A DNA stretch of 64,000 nt from contig OW240921.1 of NCBI GenBank assembly GCA_933207985.1, positions 91,116,925 through 91,180,924 on the forward strand, read 5' to 3'. The stretch's first letter is position 1; each line of letters starts with the position of its first letter. A model generated the notes under the pieces. It saw only the letters and a program-made list of their open reading frames with translations, did not search any database and was not told the DNA's origin. Of the stretch, positions 44,891-56,760 are shown piece by piece. The stretch comes from Pelobates cultripes (Eukaryota; Chordata; Amphibia; Anura; Pelobatidae). The translations under genes were made by a program, and so were the position numbers.

Positions 44891-45580
44891 GCCCAGGTAA
44901 GAGGGCAAATCCTTACAAAAAGGTTTGCACCCTTATCAGGGAATGGTGCCAGGGTACAGGGTAGCAGGCTGTAATGGTTATATAGTTGCAAAGTTGAAGA
45001 GAAAGATGTGTCCACCAAATTCTGCCTTTCTCACATATGTTTTTGCAGTTGATCCAAAAGAAGGCAAAAAGCCCAGTTTGAAGCACTTCCAATTTTGCAA
45101 CAAGCTATGAAAAAAATGTATTTTTGACCCCAGAATGACAGTCAGATCTCTCCTTGGATCAATAAGCAATTACCCCACAACACTATTAGATAGCCCTGAA
45201 GAAGTCCTATTTTAGGACGAAGGACGAAGGACGAAGGACGAAGGGCAACATAGTGACTATTTTCTGTTTATTTTATATTAAGGGTATTTATTTATTTATT
45301 TTATACTGGATTTCTGGCTGCTATTATCCTGTTCCGGCTCCAGAGGATTTCCCCGCATATTATCCTGAGCCTGATAAGCAACATTATGATATGCAAGACT
45401 GAGAGATCCATCTTGTGAGTGTATTTGAAATACAACTTTTTAAACTGGTACACTTTGTTTCTATTTCTCCTTCTCTCTTCCATGTATGTAATGGGATAAG
45501 AGGAAATAATAGAAGATCATATCCTCAATAGATACCTTTAGGTGTCTACAAGCAATTCACGTTTGTGAGTGCAATATTGT
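44891..45580 (+). repeat. PLE terminal-region-like repeat with hammerhead-like core
   Basis: Non-coding. It holds the motif at 45190 and an ATTTATTT run at 45287-45303. Assignment depends on that motif; the boundaries are uncertain. An L2-tail scrap (TTCCGTAGCACTTTACAG) abuts at about 45588. Confidence 0.35.
45190..45247 (+). ncRNA. Hammerhead-like core with GGACGAA heptamer expansion
   Basis: CTGAAGA (45196-45202) fits CUGANGA exactly. GTCC then pairs with GGAC across TATTTTA, followed by GAA. Where GAAACGCG would normally continue, the sequence instead repeats GGACGAA four times (45215-45242). The core and stem II are intact; stem III is replaced by the expansion. Confidence 0.5.
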
Positions 45581-45612
45581 CACCAGCGTTCCGTAGCACT
45601 TTACAGTATCAC

Positions 45613-46389
45613 ACTATTTTAGTTTTTTCTTATATTTTATTTACAACAGATGGAATGTCTGATATTGTTCCCCACCTTTCAAGCTGCTGTGGAATGTAAC
45701 ACAGACACACACATACACATATGCACACTTACAGAGAGGAGAGATAGAGACAGAAATGGACATAGTGTCTATCCTTCATTAGCCTCTTGCCTGGCCTATT
45801 AGAAATGGGAGTGGGACATAATTAATTATAAGGACAAAAAAAGTAACTGTCTAGTCCTGTCTAGGAGTTTGACGCCAGTCAATATTGGCATTGTCATTTT
45901 ACAGTTTGCAATATTATTTATTTTTCACAAAGGGAAATCACCAACATTTAATACAGGATTTGAAAACATGATCTTCCCATTCTGATATTATACATATATC
46001 AGTTTTAACACTATAACTGTTAAAAAATATATATTAAAAAAAGAAACATATGTTATACATCAACTATATTTATCATTCCTCTAATATTAACAAATAAACC
46101 ACAATGTAAAAAAATAAAATAAAATATTTTCGCTGGTAACTAATGTCCTAACAAATCATGATATTTAAGGAGTAAGTTCAAAAAAGTCTTGGAACAGACT
46201 GCCATAAATTGGAATATTAAAGGGACATTCCGAGCACCAAAACTCTTACTTCTTTACAATAAACTTATCAAAGCATGTCAATTAAACTGTGAATAGTTTT
46301 CTCTCCCCGCACCTTGATTCCTCTCCTGCAACTGTCATCAAACCAAAACACTAAGTGAACCTCAGTGAACACTATCCTAGAAACCTAGT
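45613..46389. other. AT-rich, no gene recognised; MITE start at about 46216
   Basis: TTAAAGGGACATTCCGAGCACC at about 46217 resembles the start of the CACTCC-type MITEs. Nothing else seen. Confidence 0.4.
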
Positions 46390-46575
46390 TTTCTACCCTA
46401 CCCATACACTTTGTGTCACTATACCCCAATTCCTCTTGCATGTAAGCTCATTGGGCAGGGCCCTCAATCCCTCTGTTTCTGTCCGTCCAACTTGTCTGTT
46501 AGTCCACCCATATTACAGCGCTGCGGAATTTGTTGGCGCTTTATAAATAATAATAAGAATAATAATACAACTTTA
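46390..46575 (+). mobile_element. L2-type 3' end, sense orientation
   Basis: Typical L2 3' UTR: GCATGTAAGCTCATTGGGC, AGGGCCCTCAATCC, then CAGCGCTGCGGAATTTG, TTGGCGCTTTATAAATAAT and an (AAT)n tail. Strongly 5'-truncated. Confidence 0.8.
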
Positions 46576-46839
46576 ATGCATTTGATTAAGTTTTGGACTC
46601 AATGATATACTGTATTTGAATGCATTCTCAAATCTTTACAATTTTCACACCAAAAAATATGTGTTGCAAAATGCTGCACCATAAGCCTGCCTACTTTTTC
46701 ATACCCCTTCAATACAGAAAAAGACTTCCTTACCAAATGTATGTACACAACTCAACCATTGACCACACTGACTGATTGTGACTACAAAGCAACTTATAGT
46801 AAGGATATCACAACCGGTTTGTAGTTTCTCTATGTCACG
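46576..46839. other. Nothing recognised
   Basis: Short unclassified AT-rich spacer. Confidence 0.4.
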
Positions 46840-47196
46840 GGTTTGTGAGTCTTTTGCTGTTATTCCTTCAATCCTCCACTAGTCCTAATTCCAGATGTGC
46901 TGAATATAGTGAAAGCATTCCCTTTGTGTAGAGTTTTCCCAATATAATGAACGCAACCAGTCGTATTGGATAAAAGAAGCAATCTGACTTTATTAGGCCA
47001 CACTCTGCTTTTTTTTATAGTGCCCCTAGCATGGGGTTTCCAAGACAAAATCACAAGGGTTTCCTTCCCACAAGTCATTGTGTTTGAGAGATAATTGAGC
47101 TCCAATTAAGATAACTCAATTATCTCTCAAATAAGAAAACTTACATAAAATTTTAACATATCCCGAAAATACATGAAAACAGCATAGGAACCCCAC
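46840..47196 (-). mobile_element. LTR-like repeat, copy 2, left part
   Basis: Counterpart of 34340-34690. It contains the strong hairpin GAGAGATAATTGAG/CTCAATTATCTCTC (47088-47127). Interrupted at 47213 by a retroposed insertion; continues at 49129. Confidence 0.5.
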
Positions 47197-47212
47197 AGAA
47201 ATATCCAAAAAG

Positions 47213-49112
47213 GGGGGTGGGGCCAAGCACTCAATATGGCCGAACGCATTTTCAAATAGCTTTGGCTATTCAAGCCGAAAATTGGGGCCAAATTGCCTAC
47301 AAATAATGCAGTAATCATACTAGCGACCCTGGGGACTGACACCCTAACTCCTAGTACTACTCTCTGACCGACACCTACCTTGATTGAGGCCTGCGGTCTG
47401 CCGTGCCTGGAATTTGGGGGAAGCGGCCGATCGCCCGACCAGGTGAGCACGCCTAGCTGAGGCTCTCCTGCAGCCCATCACCCCCCCCCCCTTGGACCGG
47501 TGGGGGTTATTCGGTCCCTAACAGAGTGCAGACTCGCTCACGACCACCCACGAACGAGGGCCAACTAAGCCGCGGCCTCCCATCGCCAAATGAGGATCCC
47601 AGCGACATACTCACCCGGCTGGACAAGCATTTCCGACACTTCTGGCAACAACTTAAGCACAAGATGCATCCACCCGCCCCACCACTGACAAGCACTAACT
47701 CGCATCGTGGTCGCCTCTCAGAGCCTGCAACTCCACAAGCAGCAGGGATGCCCACATGGCTGCTGAGCGGGAAACACACAGGTCGCAACCATAAACGCCG
47801 AAACCAAAAGCGGGGAGAGAAGGAAGCTCCCAGGGAAAGCTCAAGCCTATAAGCGTCTCACCCCCCGACCAGGACCCTACCTGGGCAGAGGGCTTCAGGA
47901 GCTATTGCCTCACCGAATCACCTACGTGGTTGCAGACATGCCGCACACAGCGAAATCTCCCCCTATGCTTTCCCAAGGGGACAAGGCATAAAAGGCAGCA
48001 AAACAAGGGGCTGCGGCGAACTACGCACCGCAAAGACCTCCGTGGTAGCAGGGAAGCCCAACACACACAGCGCTGCCAACGGGGATCCCAGAGCCAAGCA
48101 CTACAGCCACCTGGTAACACCTACCCAAGAGTGCATCACCAGCAGTGGACCTACCCTAGAGTGCATCACCTTGGAGCTCAGGCCCCCCATAAGGCCTGGA
48201 GTCGAAGATTTGGAGACAGAGCATACAACCAACACACTTGCAACAAAGAGCAGGACACTCACCAGCCCCTGCCACCCAGCATGGCAGAGAGTAGGAGGGC
48301 CACACCCCACAACATCACACTGCAGGACTGTATCCTGACCCTCACAGGCATCGGCTGAAGAGAGAACGGTGGGACCTACACGTGGTTCTCTAAAGTCTAC
48401 CCACACTGCAGAGAACTGCTGAGATGCTACCCAACCTTTTTTAATGGTGGCATCTCACATCTTCATGATATATTATGCTTTTTTACTACCATATGATGAT
48501 ATAGCTTGAGGTACTGCGTTCTGGAATGTCCCTGCAATAAAGAGAGCCATAGGGGGCGGTAAAGTCATGGTGTTAACCAGACTGGTTAGTCTAGCCCGTC
48601 TACCCAACTTCCAGGCACCCACTGCAGGTGTTGTACTCCACAAAATTGTTTTGCTTACTTACTAATCTGATCAGCTAACTGTCTTGTGGCTTGCCTATAT
48701 TACCTATGTCAATATGTAGCCTACCCAATATTCTCGAGCATTGTAGTGCGCATGTTTTGATGTTATAGGAGCTTAGTGTTTCTTCCTTCAGGCAGCCATG
48801 CATTAAGGCAGTCAAGTGTTTAAGTCTACAGCAACAGCCTGCGCCTTTATTCTGTGCCAATTATTTAACTTATCTGGGATGCTTTTCCTGAGCACCCTTT
48901 GCTCTTGTAACTTGTCTCTACTGTACAATTGTGCATGTTCCTCATTTACTAATGTTTCAGACATAATCCTGTTTATTAATCTACTTTAAAAATGTTTATC
49001 TTTAATGTCATGTGTTTAAATGTAAATGCTAACCTGATTGCACCAACTGTCGTGGCAGGGCAAATCCACATGTTTAACCTCTGCATGAACAAAATAAAGA
49101 ATTTAAAAAAAA
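47213..49112 (+). mobile_element. 1.9-kb poly(A)-tailed LINE-type insertion with 16-bp target duplication
   Basis: Flanked by AGAAATATCCAAAAAG (47197-47212) and AGAAATATCCAGAAAG (49113-49128), one mismatch. It starts GGGGGTGGGGCCAAGC and ends AATAAAGAATTT plus poly(A), the marks of target-primed reverse transcription. Frame 47526-47852 has ILTRLDKHFRHFWQQLKHKMH and a basic RNHKRRNQKRG stretch, and 47930-48358 a second short frame; they could be ORF1-like remnants of an L1-type LINE. No endonuclease or RT is present, so this is an internally deleted or non-autonomous copy mobilised in trans. Confidence 0.65.
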
Positions 49113-49128
49113 AGAAATATCCAGAAAG

Positions 49129-49700
49129 CACTCAGATGGGTTCAGTAAAACGATAGTTATAGTCGAGCAAAATTTTGACTGACCGACCATGAGGTGCTAG
49201 CCCAAAAAAGTTCCAGAGAATTAGTGGTAGCGGTTGGTCACTTTCAGGAGTTTCATACAAACAAACTGATGAACGCATCCCCTGGCTTTTAAGAAATGAA
49301 TGCTTCCCTTGTTCTGTAGTTTCTTACTCCCAAACAACGTTCTCCTAACTGTCCAGGAAGTTGGATGGGCAGCGGTACCAGTTTACTGGGTGTTCGCGGG
49401 GTCGCGTAGCAGAAAATAGTTCCACTCCGTTGACAACCATGTACCACGCCCACATTCAGGAGACAAAATGGCCGCCATTTGTTTGCACACATGCATTCGT
49501 ATATGCGAATGGCAACGACCCAGGGAATGCTTGTTTGTGGTTAACAGCCAGGGGTGGTCAGTGATTACGAGGTGCTAACAAGCGGGACCACACAGAGTCT
49601 GTTCGGTAACTGAACAGAAGGGAAATATTCCATTTGAATGCAGGGGAATATCCAACGAAACAAAGTACAAACAAGGAAACACGTACATGACACTGACTTT
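49129..49700 (-). mobile_element. LTR-like repeat, copy 2, right part
   Basis: CAGATGGGTTCAG, GACCGACCATGAGG, GTTGGTCACTTTC, AAAATGGCCGCC, ACCCAGGGAATG and CTGTTCGGTAACTGAACAG correspond in order to 34725-35215. Confidence 0.5.
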
Positions 49701-49917
49701 CTACAGTAAGGTTGTGAATCAAAAGCAGTGACTCCGTGCTGTTACATGTATATATATACTGATATGGAAGTCTTCCTGGAATGATGGAGCATGGCTAAGG
49801 GGACAGGCATCTGGTGCAGCCTTCTGCAAAACCTTTTATTTGTGTGCAAAAAAAATAAAGATTTGAATATGCAAAAAATACAGCATATTAAGGTCAAAAA
49901 CCTATCAAATACATGAA

Positions 49918-49980
49918 CCCCTTAAGGACACATGACATGTGTGACATGTCATGATTCCCTTTTATTCCAGAAGTTTGGTC
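49918..49980. mobile_element. piggyBac-type MITE, third copy, right end missing
   Basis: CCCCTTAAGGACACATGACATG through TTTATTCCAGAAGTTTGGTC is close to the copy at 56685. The terminal CCTTAAGGGGTTAA is absent. Confidence 0.65.
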
Positions 49981-51854
49981 ATTCATACCACCTGAATTTA
50001 ACGCAGCACTGTCAAGACGAAATTAAATTCCTCCTCTTCTCTTCCTCTCTTAGAATCCTCCTCTCTTAGAATCTGTCTTTCTTTTCTTTATTTCTGACTA
50101 GTTTTCTTTAAAACATAAGACAAATTAGGGATTACTTTGTCTGGTGTATTTTTCCTACTCCTTACCTTCTCAGAGAAAAGGAGTTCTTCTTTGTGTCGGA
50201 GAATGGTAAGTCAGCTCCATTTCCTGTGGTCAAAGAAAGTTTTCCCACAATACTCACCTCCTTACTTGAAAGTCCCTACTTTGTCTTATGAAAACTAGAT
50301 CAGAAACAAACAAAAAAAAAAAGAGCAAATTCTGAGAGAGGAAGAGAAGAGGAAACAATAGGAGAAAGGGAAGATTGGCACAAAAGTGTCACTTTAATAA
50401 CTCATCAAAGTCAATAGCAGATAACAAACAACTCATTCTGACCAGCTTATTTTGTATAATGTGATTAGCGTGCTCTCACTTTTATAATTCCATTTTAAGT
50501 ATCCCATCTAAGACATCATTCCATGTATGACCTACAAAAAGTCACAACTTACACCTTCTTGACCATAAGGTGGCACATGACATTTATGAAGTTTTGACCG
50601 ACGCTCAATAATTATTATGGACAATATGCAAGTTGGCAGTTTTCTTAGTAAATGAAAACGACATCACCAGAACATCTTATTTTTTTATTTCATATGTAAA
50701 AATATATAATATATATTATATTAAAAAAAATTTTTTTTACTCAAACTCTCGCAGAAGAAGTGCCTTCAAAGCTATTTTCAGTATTGTTCTTATAAATGTA
50801 ATAGCTGATACAACTAAAGTAAACAGTCCTGTTTGGTGCGATTGTTCTAAAATGATTATTTTTGTTGAGATTTGGTTTAATGATCCTGAAGAACAAAAAT
50901 AAGCAACATACTTTCAGTTTATAGCATTTACGGCATTGAAGAAAATGCCAGACCGATGAATTTATCCTAAACACGCTGATAAAACATCTATGATACTATG
51001 TCTATAAACTCTCAATGGTAATTGTCAATGCTGCAAATCATTTTCTATGAGTGATGTTGTAAAATTCCATATGTGTACACATTTGCAAGCCACCGTGGTA
51101 GTTGAGTTTGGCAGGCAGAGTTTGTGGAAACTGAGCCTCATCCCTCTCTACATATTTTATCTCTCAGTATTCAACAACCTCATTAACTGTCAACTGATCT
51201 GCTTATCTTGGCTAAAAGCTAATAAAAAGGTTAGAACCATACATATTACATCTAATGACTCATATGTAGGAGTGGTTGAACAAATATAACGGAACAAATC
51301 TCCAAATTTCAGAACATCTGAACAGTGATTTTTACTTTTTTTTTAGATTTATTTCGAAAGGAGTGCTGAATCTGTTTACACATTTTTAATTGTAGTGAAT
51401 TGACAAACAACTTAGGCTTAAATAACTCCAAGTTGTTTGGAAAAAAAACTCTTGAGAAATATTGACAAACCTAGGATTAATGTAATCACTAAATTAGTTA
51501 AATATACTAATACTAGTTTCTGGAAAAAAAATCAACAACCATTTAGTAGATAAAAACTCCAAAAATATGCCTTTAATATTTTTTGAATTCTTAAGGAGGG
51601 GGAAATGAAAACAAAATAGATTTAGATCCAGCTTCGGCAGCTACTGTATACCCTCCCTTATTTGTGCATCACAGACGTTCCCCATCTGTCGTGGATATTG
51701 TCCAATCAGAGTGCTCACATTGAGCCTTGCAGGAAAAATTGCGCATGTGCACAACTGGACATTCATACACTTCTTAATGAGTTTTATTACAGCCTAATGA
51801 ATAATCTATGAGTAACAAGAGCCACAGCATGTGCATGTATGATTAATGGGTTCA
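49981..51854. other. No gene recognised
   Basis: AT-rich. Frames such as 50633-50902 and 51047-51289 match nothing known to me. 51660-51840 is repeat-free with several TTAATGA-like motifs. Confidence 0.4.
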
Positions 51855-52375
51855 TTTTTGGACCACTCAGCTGTAGGCAAGCCCCGGAGCGTATAGGGAG
51901 AGGGGAGCATGACTTCTGCCCTGAGGGTTTGGCATAGCAACCAAACGGATACAGTTGGTATTACAGCTGGAAGCAGGGGATTCTGGGAAAATTACCAGAC
52001 TACTGGTGAACAATGCTGAGGGAGCCTGGCAGTGTCTTTCCTTACCCACCCGCCCCAATTATTTTTTTCTGGAATTGTTGTTTTGTGTTGTGTTTTCTCT
52101 GTTTTTCATCTTGTCACAGCTGCAGGTTTCCTGTGCCAACAGGTTTGGTAAATGAATAATGCCCGGACGGGCTTGGGGAGTCGCAGCCTGAATTTGGTCG
52201 ATGACGAAGGACAGGCTGAAGAGGCTCTGGAAGAAGTTTAAAGTGTACCTGTCTGCTGGGTAAAACCATCAGCTGACAGTATTTGGTTGTGTTGGTTTAA
52301 ATAAAGCTGTGGCCGTTGCCCTTACCCACTTAACATGGCGTTGCGTTACTTATTGGGAATGGAAGGGTAACAGGA
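51855..52375 (+). mobile_element. Ngaro/DIRS-like terminal region without coding part
   Basis: TTTAAATAAAGCTGTGGCC (52297) followed by TTGCCCTTACCCAC and GGCGTTGCGTTAC parallels AATAAAGCTGTGACC and the following CTTGCGTCTG at 25498-25540. Probably a terminal repeat or 3' end of a related element. Identification is moderate because the match is short. Confidence 0.4.
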
Positions 52376-53500
52376 TTTGGTGATCGAAGGAGTCAGCAGT
52401 AATGTCGGTGCACTCAAACTCAGCAAAAAGGTCCACCTGTAGATGTGCTCCCAACAAGTGCTGCAACATTAGTATAGGTTTCAATCTCACTTTTCTTTTG
52501 AAAATATATGCATCAGACAGGTGGGAAGGTACGACTATGGTGTTTTACAAAAATGCTGAGTTCTCTTGGACCTGTGATGGCATTATTACTCTGTTTATAA
52601 TACTAGGTGTCATTGCAGTATTGGGTACACTGCCGTACGGTTTACCTGGCTGGGAATCACATGAGTTACAGCTTATAGCATCTGGAAGGAACGTATCCCT
52701 TAACCCCAAGACCCCTAACGATAACCGTTAGTCTCTCTAACTCTATAACCACCTAATCCTAAAGCCCTCCTTGTTTCTTTGGTTTGGCTAATAGTAAATG
52801 CAGTGGATTTATGCCAAACTGAACAAATTAAGTTACCACGAAATTTGAAAGACCATTTTGTTGAGGCAAATTTTACTTACATTAACGTAAGAAGTTAAAT
52901 TGGTCTTAGAAAATAAGAAATAAATATTCATAAGAATAAATGTAACGACTAAAAAAAAGTAAAATGAAGTTACACTGCAGGTAGATGGGAGAGGAATTTT
53001 TGTTGGTGAATCTATGTCTTTGCATTTGAGCGTGGAGGTGATAGGGCTTTAACAAAGTTGAACAATTCTTATGAGACGTAGAGAGGTGAGGACAGAAGAG
53101 ATGGAGAGATACTGATGTAATTGGGGTCATTCTGTAGGAGTGGTAGGCAGTGAGCTGGAAAAAGGATGACAGAGGTAGTAAGGAGGCACAAGGAACAGGA
53201 AGGCATAATGACAAATGATAAAAGAAAATGAAGTGATCTATAGAGTTAAATAATAGGTGCCCGCTTGACTGTCCAAGGAAAGTTGCCGCTGCATTAGCTT
53301 TGTTAATTGCAATGTTTTTCTATTTAATACAGTATAAATCCATCTACCCATTTGTGATCTGCATTAAATAGGATAGTTATTGCTTATTTTAATGTCTTAA
53401 GGCTGGATGAGCAAAGAATAAAATATAGCTCAAAGCCATCTGAGAGAAAGTTTAGAAATTATTCACATAGGATTTGTGAGCAACTTTATTGGATATTAAT
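52376..53500. other. No gene recognised; 109-codon frame at 52402-52731
   Basis: The frame has one hydrophobic stretch (GIITLFIILGVIAVLGTL) but no recognisable family, no splice context and lies next to a mobile-element end. I do not call it a gene. Confidence 0.4.
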
Positions 53501-53660
53501 GGGGAACTCTAAGCGCCATAACCAATCCAGCCCAATTTATATATGATGCAGAGACTCTTTGCCTGCTCTGTCCACCCCCACCATGACCCCGATTGTCTGT
53601 CAAGCTGTTTTCAGGTAGTTTGATAAAAACTGAGGTTTATCCTGGCACCCAAGTGCAATA
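53501..53660. mobile_element. MITE fragment, CACTC/GCACCATAACC type
   Basis: GGGGAACTCTAAGCGCCATAACC resembles the starts at 9375 and 46217. The right end is undefined. Confidence 0.35.
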
Positions 53661-54474
53661 AAGTCATAGGTTAGCTGAGTTGTGTTGCATGCTCAAAGAA
53701 AAATATTCTTCTTAATGGGAATATTTCCTAAATAATTAGTATTACAGCTTTGAAATTTTATTAAGGTTAAGGTGAGGTATTAATCTTCTTAATGCAAAGG
53801 TCTTTCTTGAAATCAGTCTTGCATATCTGAGATACCCAGTACATACTTGAAAACGGGAGAAATCTCAATGTATCCACCCTGGTAAAATAGACTATAAATA
53901 AATTAAATAATAAATAATACAGCGGCTGATGATTTGCAAAATTGCTGAATCTTTAAGACTGATCCCTCTCTCTCTGACATCAAAGCAGATTGTTTTACTT
54001 CCTCCTTTCCCATCCAAATGCATCCAACTTGTACACTATTACGTCTATACAAGTCACTGCATCTCCTCTCTGACTCTAGACACAGTTGTGCGCTTTAGAG
54101 AACTCTTACATTCACCAAACGTGCATCCGATCTGAGTGAGACTGCCGCTGGGGCTAAAATACAAATCCCAATCCCATAATAACCCGCTGCTACACCTGAT
54201 TGGTGGAACCTCTTCTCGGTCTAGGAGAGATCTGTTTGCAGCAGCTTTACAAACTTTAAAAGGTTAGAGTTTTTATTTATTTTGGTATATTTTTATGCAT
54301 TATCTATGTAATACATTCAGAAATGGTGGTCACTGCCAGCCTCTTTAAACAAGTCCCACTTGTTAACAGTTATATGGGCTAAATTATAAAAGGATTATAG
54401 ATATTGACACAGAGAAATGCCTGTTTTAGAGGCATGTTTGAGAGTATTCTAAATAAAGTTAAAAAATTCAAAGA

Positions 54475-54475
<1 letters not shown>
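53661..54475. other. Nothing recognised
   Basis: No ORF with a recognisable product; no repeat class assigned. Confidence 0.4.
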
Positions 54476-54534
<59 letters not shown>

Positions 54535-54545
54535 TTTATTTTTTT
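54476..54545. repeat. Compound microsatellite (TA)n(TTA)n
   Basis: About 14 TA units, then about 9 TTA units, then a T-rich end. The minus-strand ORF across it is poly-Asn/Ile-Tyr and spurious. Confidence 0.95.
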
Positions 54546-55059
54546 CTGGGGTCATCATGTAACACCCCAAATTTTTTATGAAGTTTAAACAAAAATATCC
54601 CTAAGAACCCTTGTTTCAGGCTGCCACAAATATCTAAGGGCTTTTCGCAAAAAAGAAAATACATATGCAAACACCCATAAGAAAAATCCACATAATTCTA
54701 AGGTATGCAGAATAATTATAATTTGAGTGAGGAAAAAAATATATACATCACTTAATTTAAAATTTGATATAAATGTCAGATATGTATATTATTGCCAGCT
54801 TATTGTTATGCAATTATCTGTTTTTTCTTGTTAAATGGAGTATGGTGATATTTTTTATGAAAAACAGATATGTGACCTGGTTAGATGTGAAGACCTATAC
54901 ATTTTGCATTCTTTGAATAACTACGTAAGTTGGATATTTCAGTTATCAGGATTAATAAGGGGAAACTAAAAGCAGCTTACTTTCTATAGTAAGATTTTTT
55001 CCTTTGTAATTTATTTTTTATTTTTACTCTATATTGACTATGGGGCTAAAGAAAAAGTC
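54546..55059. other. Nothing recognised
   Basis: AT-rich spacer. Confidence 0.4.
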
Positions 55060-55450
55060 TGTTTAAAGTGACACTCTAGTCTATACAAACACATCTATAT
55101 TAAAATGCAAAATATATATATACAAACACCAACACTACACACAAAAGCACACCTGCATTTAAAAGCCAACACGACATACAAACACACCCCTACATACAAA
55201 CACAAACTAGAGTACACCACTGCATTCCAATGGCAACAGTACATACAAATATACCCCTACATGCACACACATACTCTATACAAAAACATGCTTACATTCA
55301 AACAAACAAACATTGCTCACAAATACAACCCTGCAAGGATGGGCAAATGGTAGATATTGAGCTGGCATAGCATAGTGGGTGTTGTATACGCCCTTGTTGT
55401 TCACCATTCTTGCGCTAGAGGTTGGCCTAAAACTTTTTTCGCACTCACTA
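55060..55450. repeat. Dispersed repeat, uninterrupted copy of 17930-18051 plus 19254-19385
   Basis: Starts near TTTAAAGTGACACTCTAGTC, has CA-rich ATACAAACAC-type units, then TTCCAATGGCAACAGTAC, ACATGCTTACATTCAAA, GTGGGTGTTG and GCGCTAGAGG. It lacks the 1.19-kb insert seen in the other copy. Frame 55105-55353 is a by-product. Confidence 0.65.
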
Positions 55451-55652
55451 CATTGGTTCTGCCACTGCTTAGAGCGTCCATTTTATGTACGCTTGTCTTT
55501 CTGCCAAATGCCACTCTCACCCATGGTAGGAATGGCCTACGTGTTGTGAAGAGTAGATTTAACTTGACGATACTCATTTCATTAACCTTGTAAGATAAAT
55601 CAAAGAGAGAGAGATCTATCTCCTGGAGGCAGAGCGAAGAAGATGGTCTTGC

Positions 55653-55822
55653 TCAGAGATAGGCAACTCTTGGCACTCCAGATATTGTGGACTACATCTC
55701 CTATAATTCTCCTACAGCAATCATGCTGGCAAAGTTTCAGGGGAGATGTAGTCCCTTGGCACCTGATGAACTGAAGGTTGCCAACACTTCGTGTTATATA
55801 ATGTTGCCAACACTTTGTGTTA
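55653..55822. mobile_element. hAT-type palindromic MITE, second copy, decayed right end
   Basis: CAGAGATAGGCAACTC, GGCACTCCAGATATTGTGG, GACTACATCTCC and its complement GGAGATGTAGTC. The right end is duplicated (TTGCCAACACTTCGTGTTATA twice with small changes, 55779-55826). Confidence 0.65.
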
Positions 55823-55826
55823 TAAT

Positions 55827-56684
55827 CTAGTAAATTATAGGAATTAATAGGGGGTCCTTAATTTAAAAAAGGAGCACTCCTGTGTTACAAATAAATTAAC
55901 TTATTTATGCAGTTTAAGTGTTACTTTCACTTTAACTAATTTACTAATGGTAAGCTTACCAGGTGACTGCAGTCAAAATATATTATAAACACTGGCATGT
56001 GAGAAAGGCCTTTTCTGACACGAATTGTTCTACTGGGCCCTAAATTGCTCTCCAGTGAGCTATCTGGGGAAATCAATTACAAACAGTTGAAAAGGAACTT
56101 GACTAACTGGATAGCCTAAGCCCATCAGACAGAGAGACACAGTAAATGTACGTATACTATTTGTTTATATATTGACATGGCAAAACAAAAATTATTTATA
56201 TTAATATTTATTTTTATTGTTTAATGGTATGTACTGTTAAACACAGACAGAATGATCTATTGGTATATTTTGTTTGTTTTTTTCTCTGTCCGGGCCCAAT
56301 GGCATATGGGTAATGTAGTTTTTAGATGCAGTAATTGTAAAAAGCAAATAAGCTCTCCAAAAGTTTTATGACACAATCCAGCATGCAATGGCTGTTAATC
56401 AAATACAGAAATATTTTTAAAAATGGCAGCTGTGACAGGTCTATTCAAGCAATTGGCCAACATTTATTTGATTTATGGTGTAATACATTACCCAACAGTT
56501 TTTCCTTCCCATATGGCTGATTAACTTAGCATAATACCTCATTTCAAGATAGATTCATTAAGATTTAAAACCTTTAGCTTATTGGCCTGTAAAATCTAAA
56601 ATGATTTCCCAGTTGTCATTTTTCAAAGCTCAATAGTTTTCACAACTAAGAAATAACTACAGTTAATGGGTGAAGTCTACTTAA
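55827..56684. other. Nothing recognised
   Basis: AT-rich, no frame or repeat of note. Confidence 0.4.
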
Positions 56685-56756
56685 CCCCTTAAAGACACAC
56701 GACATGTGTGACATGTCATGATTCCATTTTATTCCAGAAGTTTGGTCCTTAAGGGG
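56685..56756. mobile_element. 72-bp piggyBac-type MITE, fourth copy
   Basis: TTAA at 56681-56684, CCCCTTAAAGAC start, CCTTAAGGGG end, CTAA (decayed TTAA) at 56757-56760. The interior is almost identical to 49918-49980 and is the reverse of the copy at 1212. Confidence 0.75.
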
Positions 56757-56760
56757 CTAA

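Noticed and set aside
52402..52731. 109-codon frame with a hydrophobic segment as a possible membrane protein gene
   Set aside because: No family resemblance, no splice signals I could pair with it, and it lies next to a mobile-element end.
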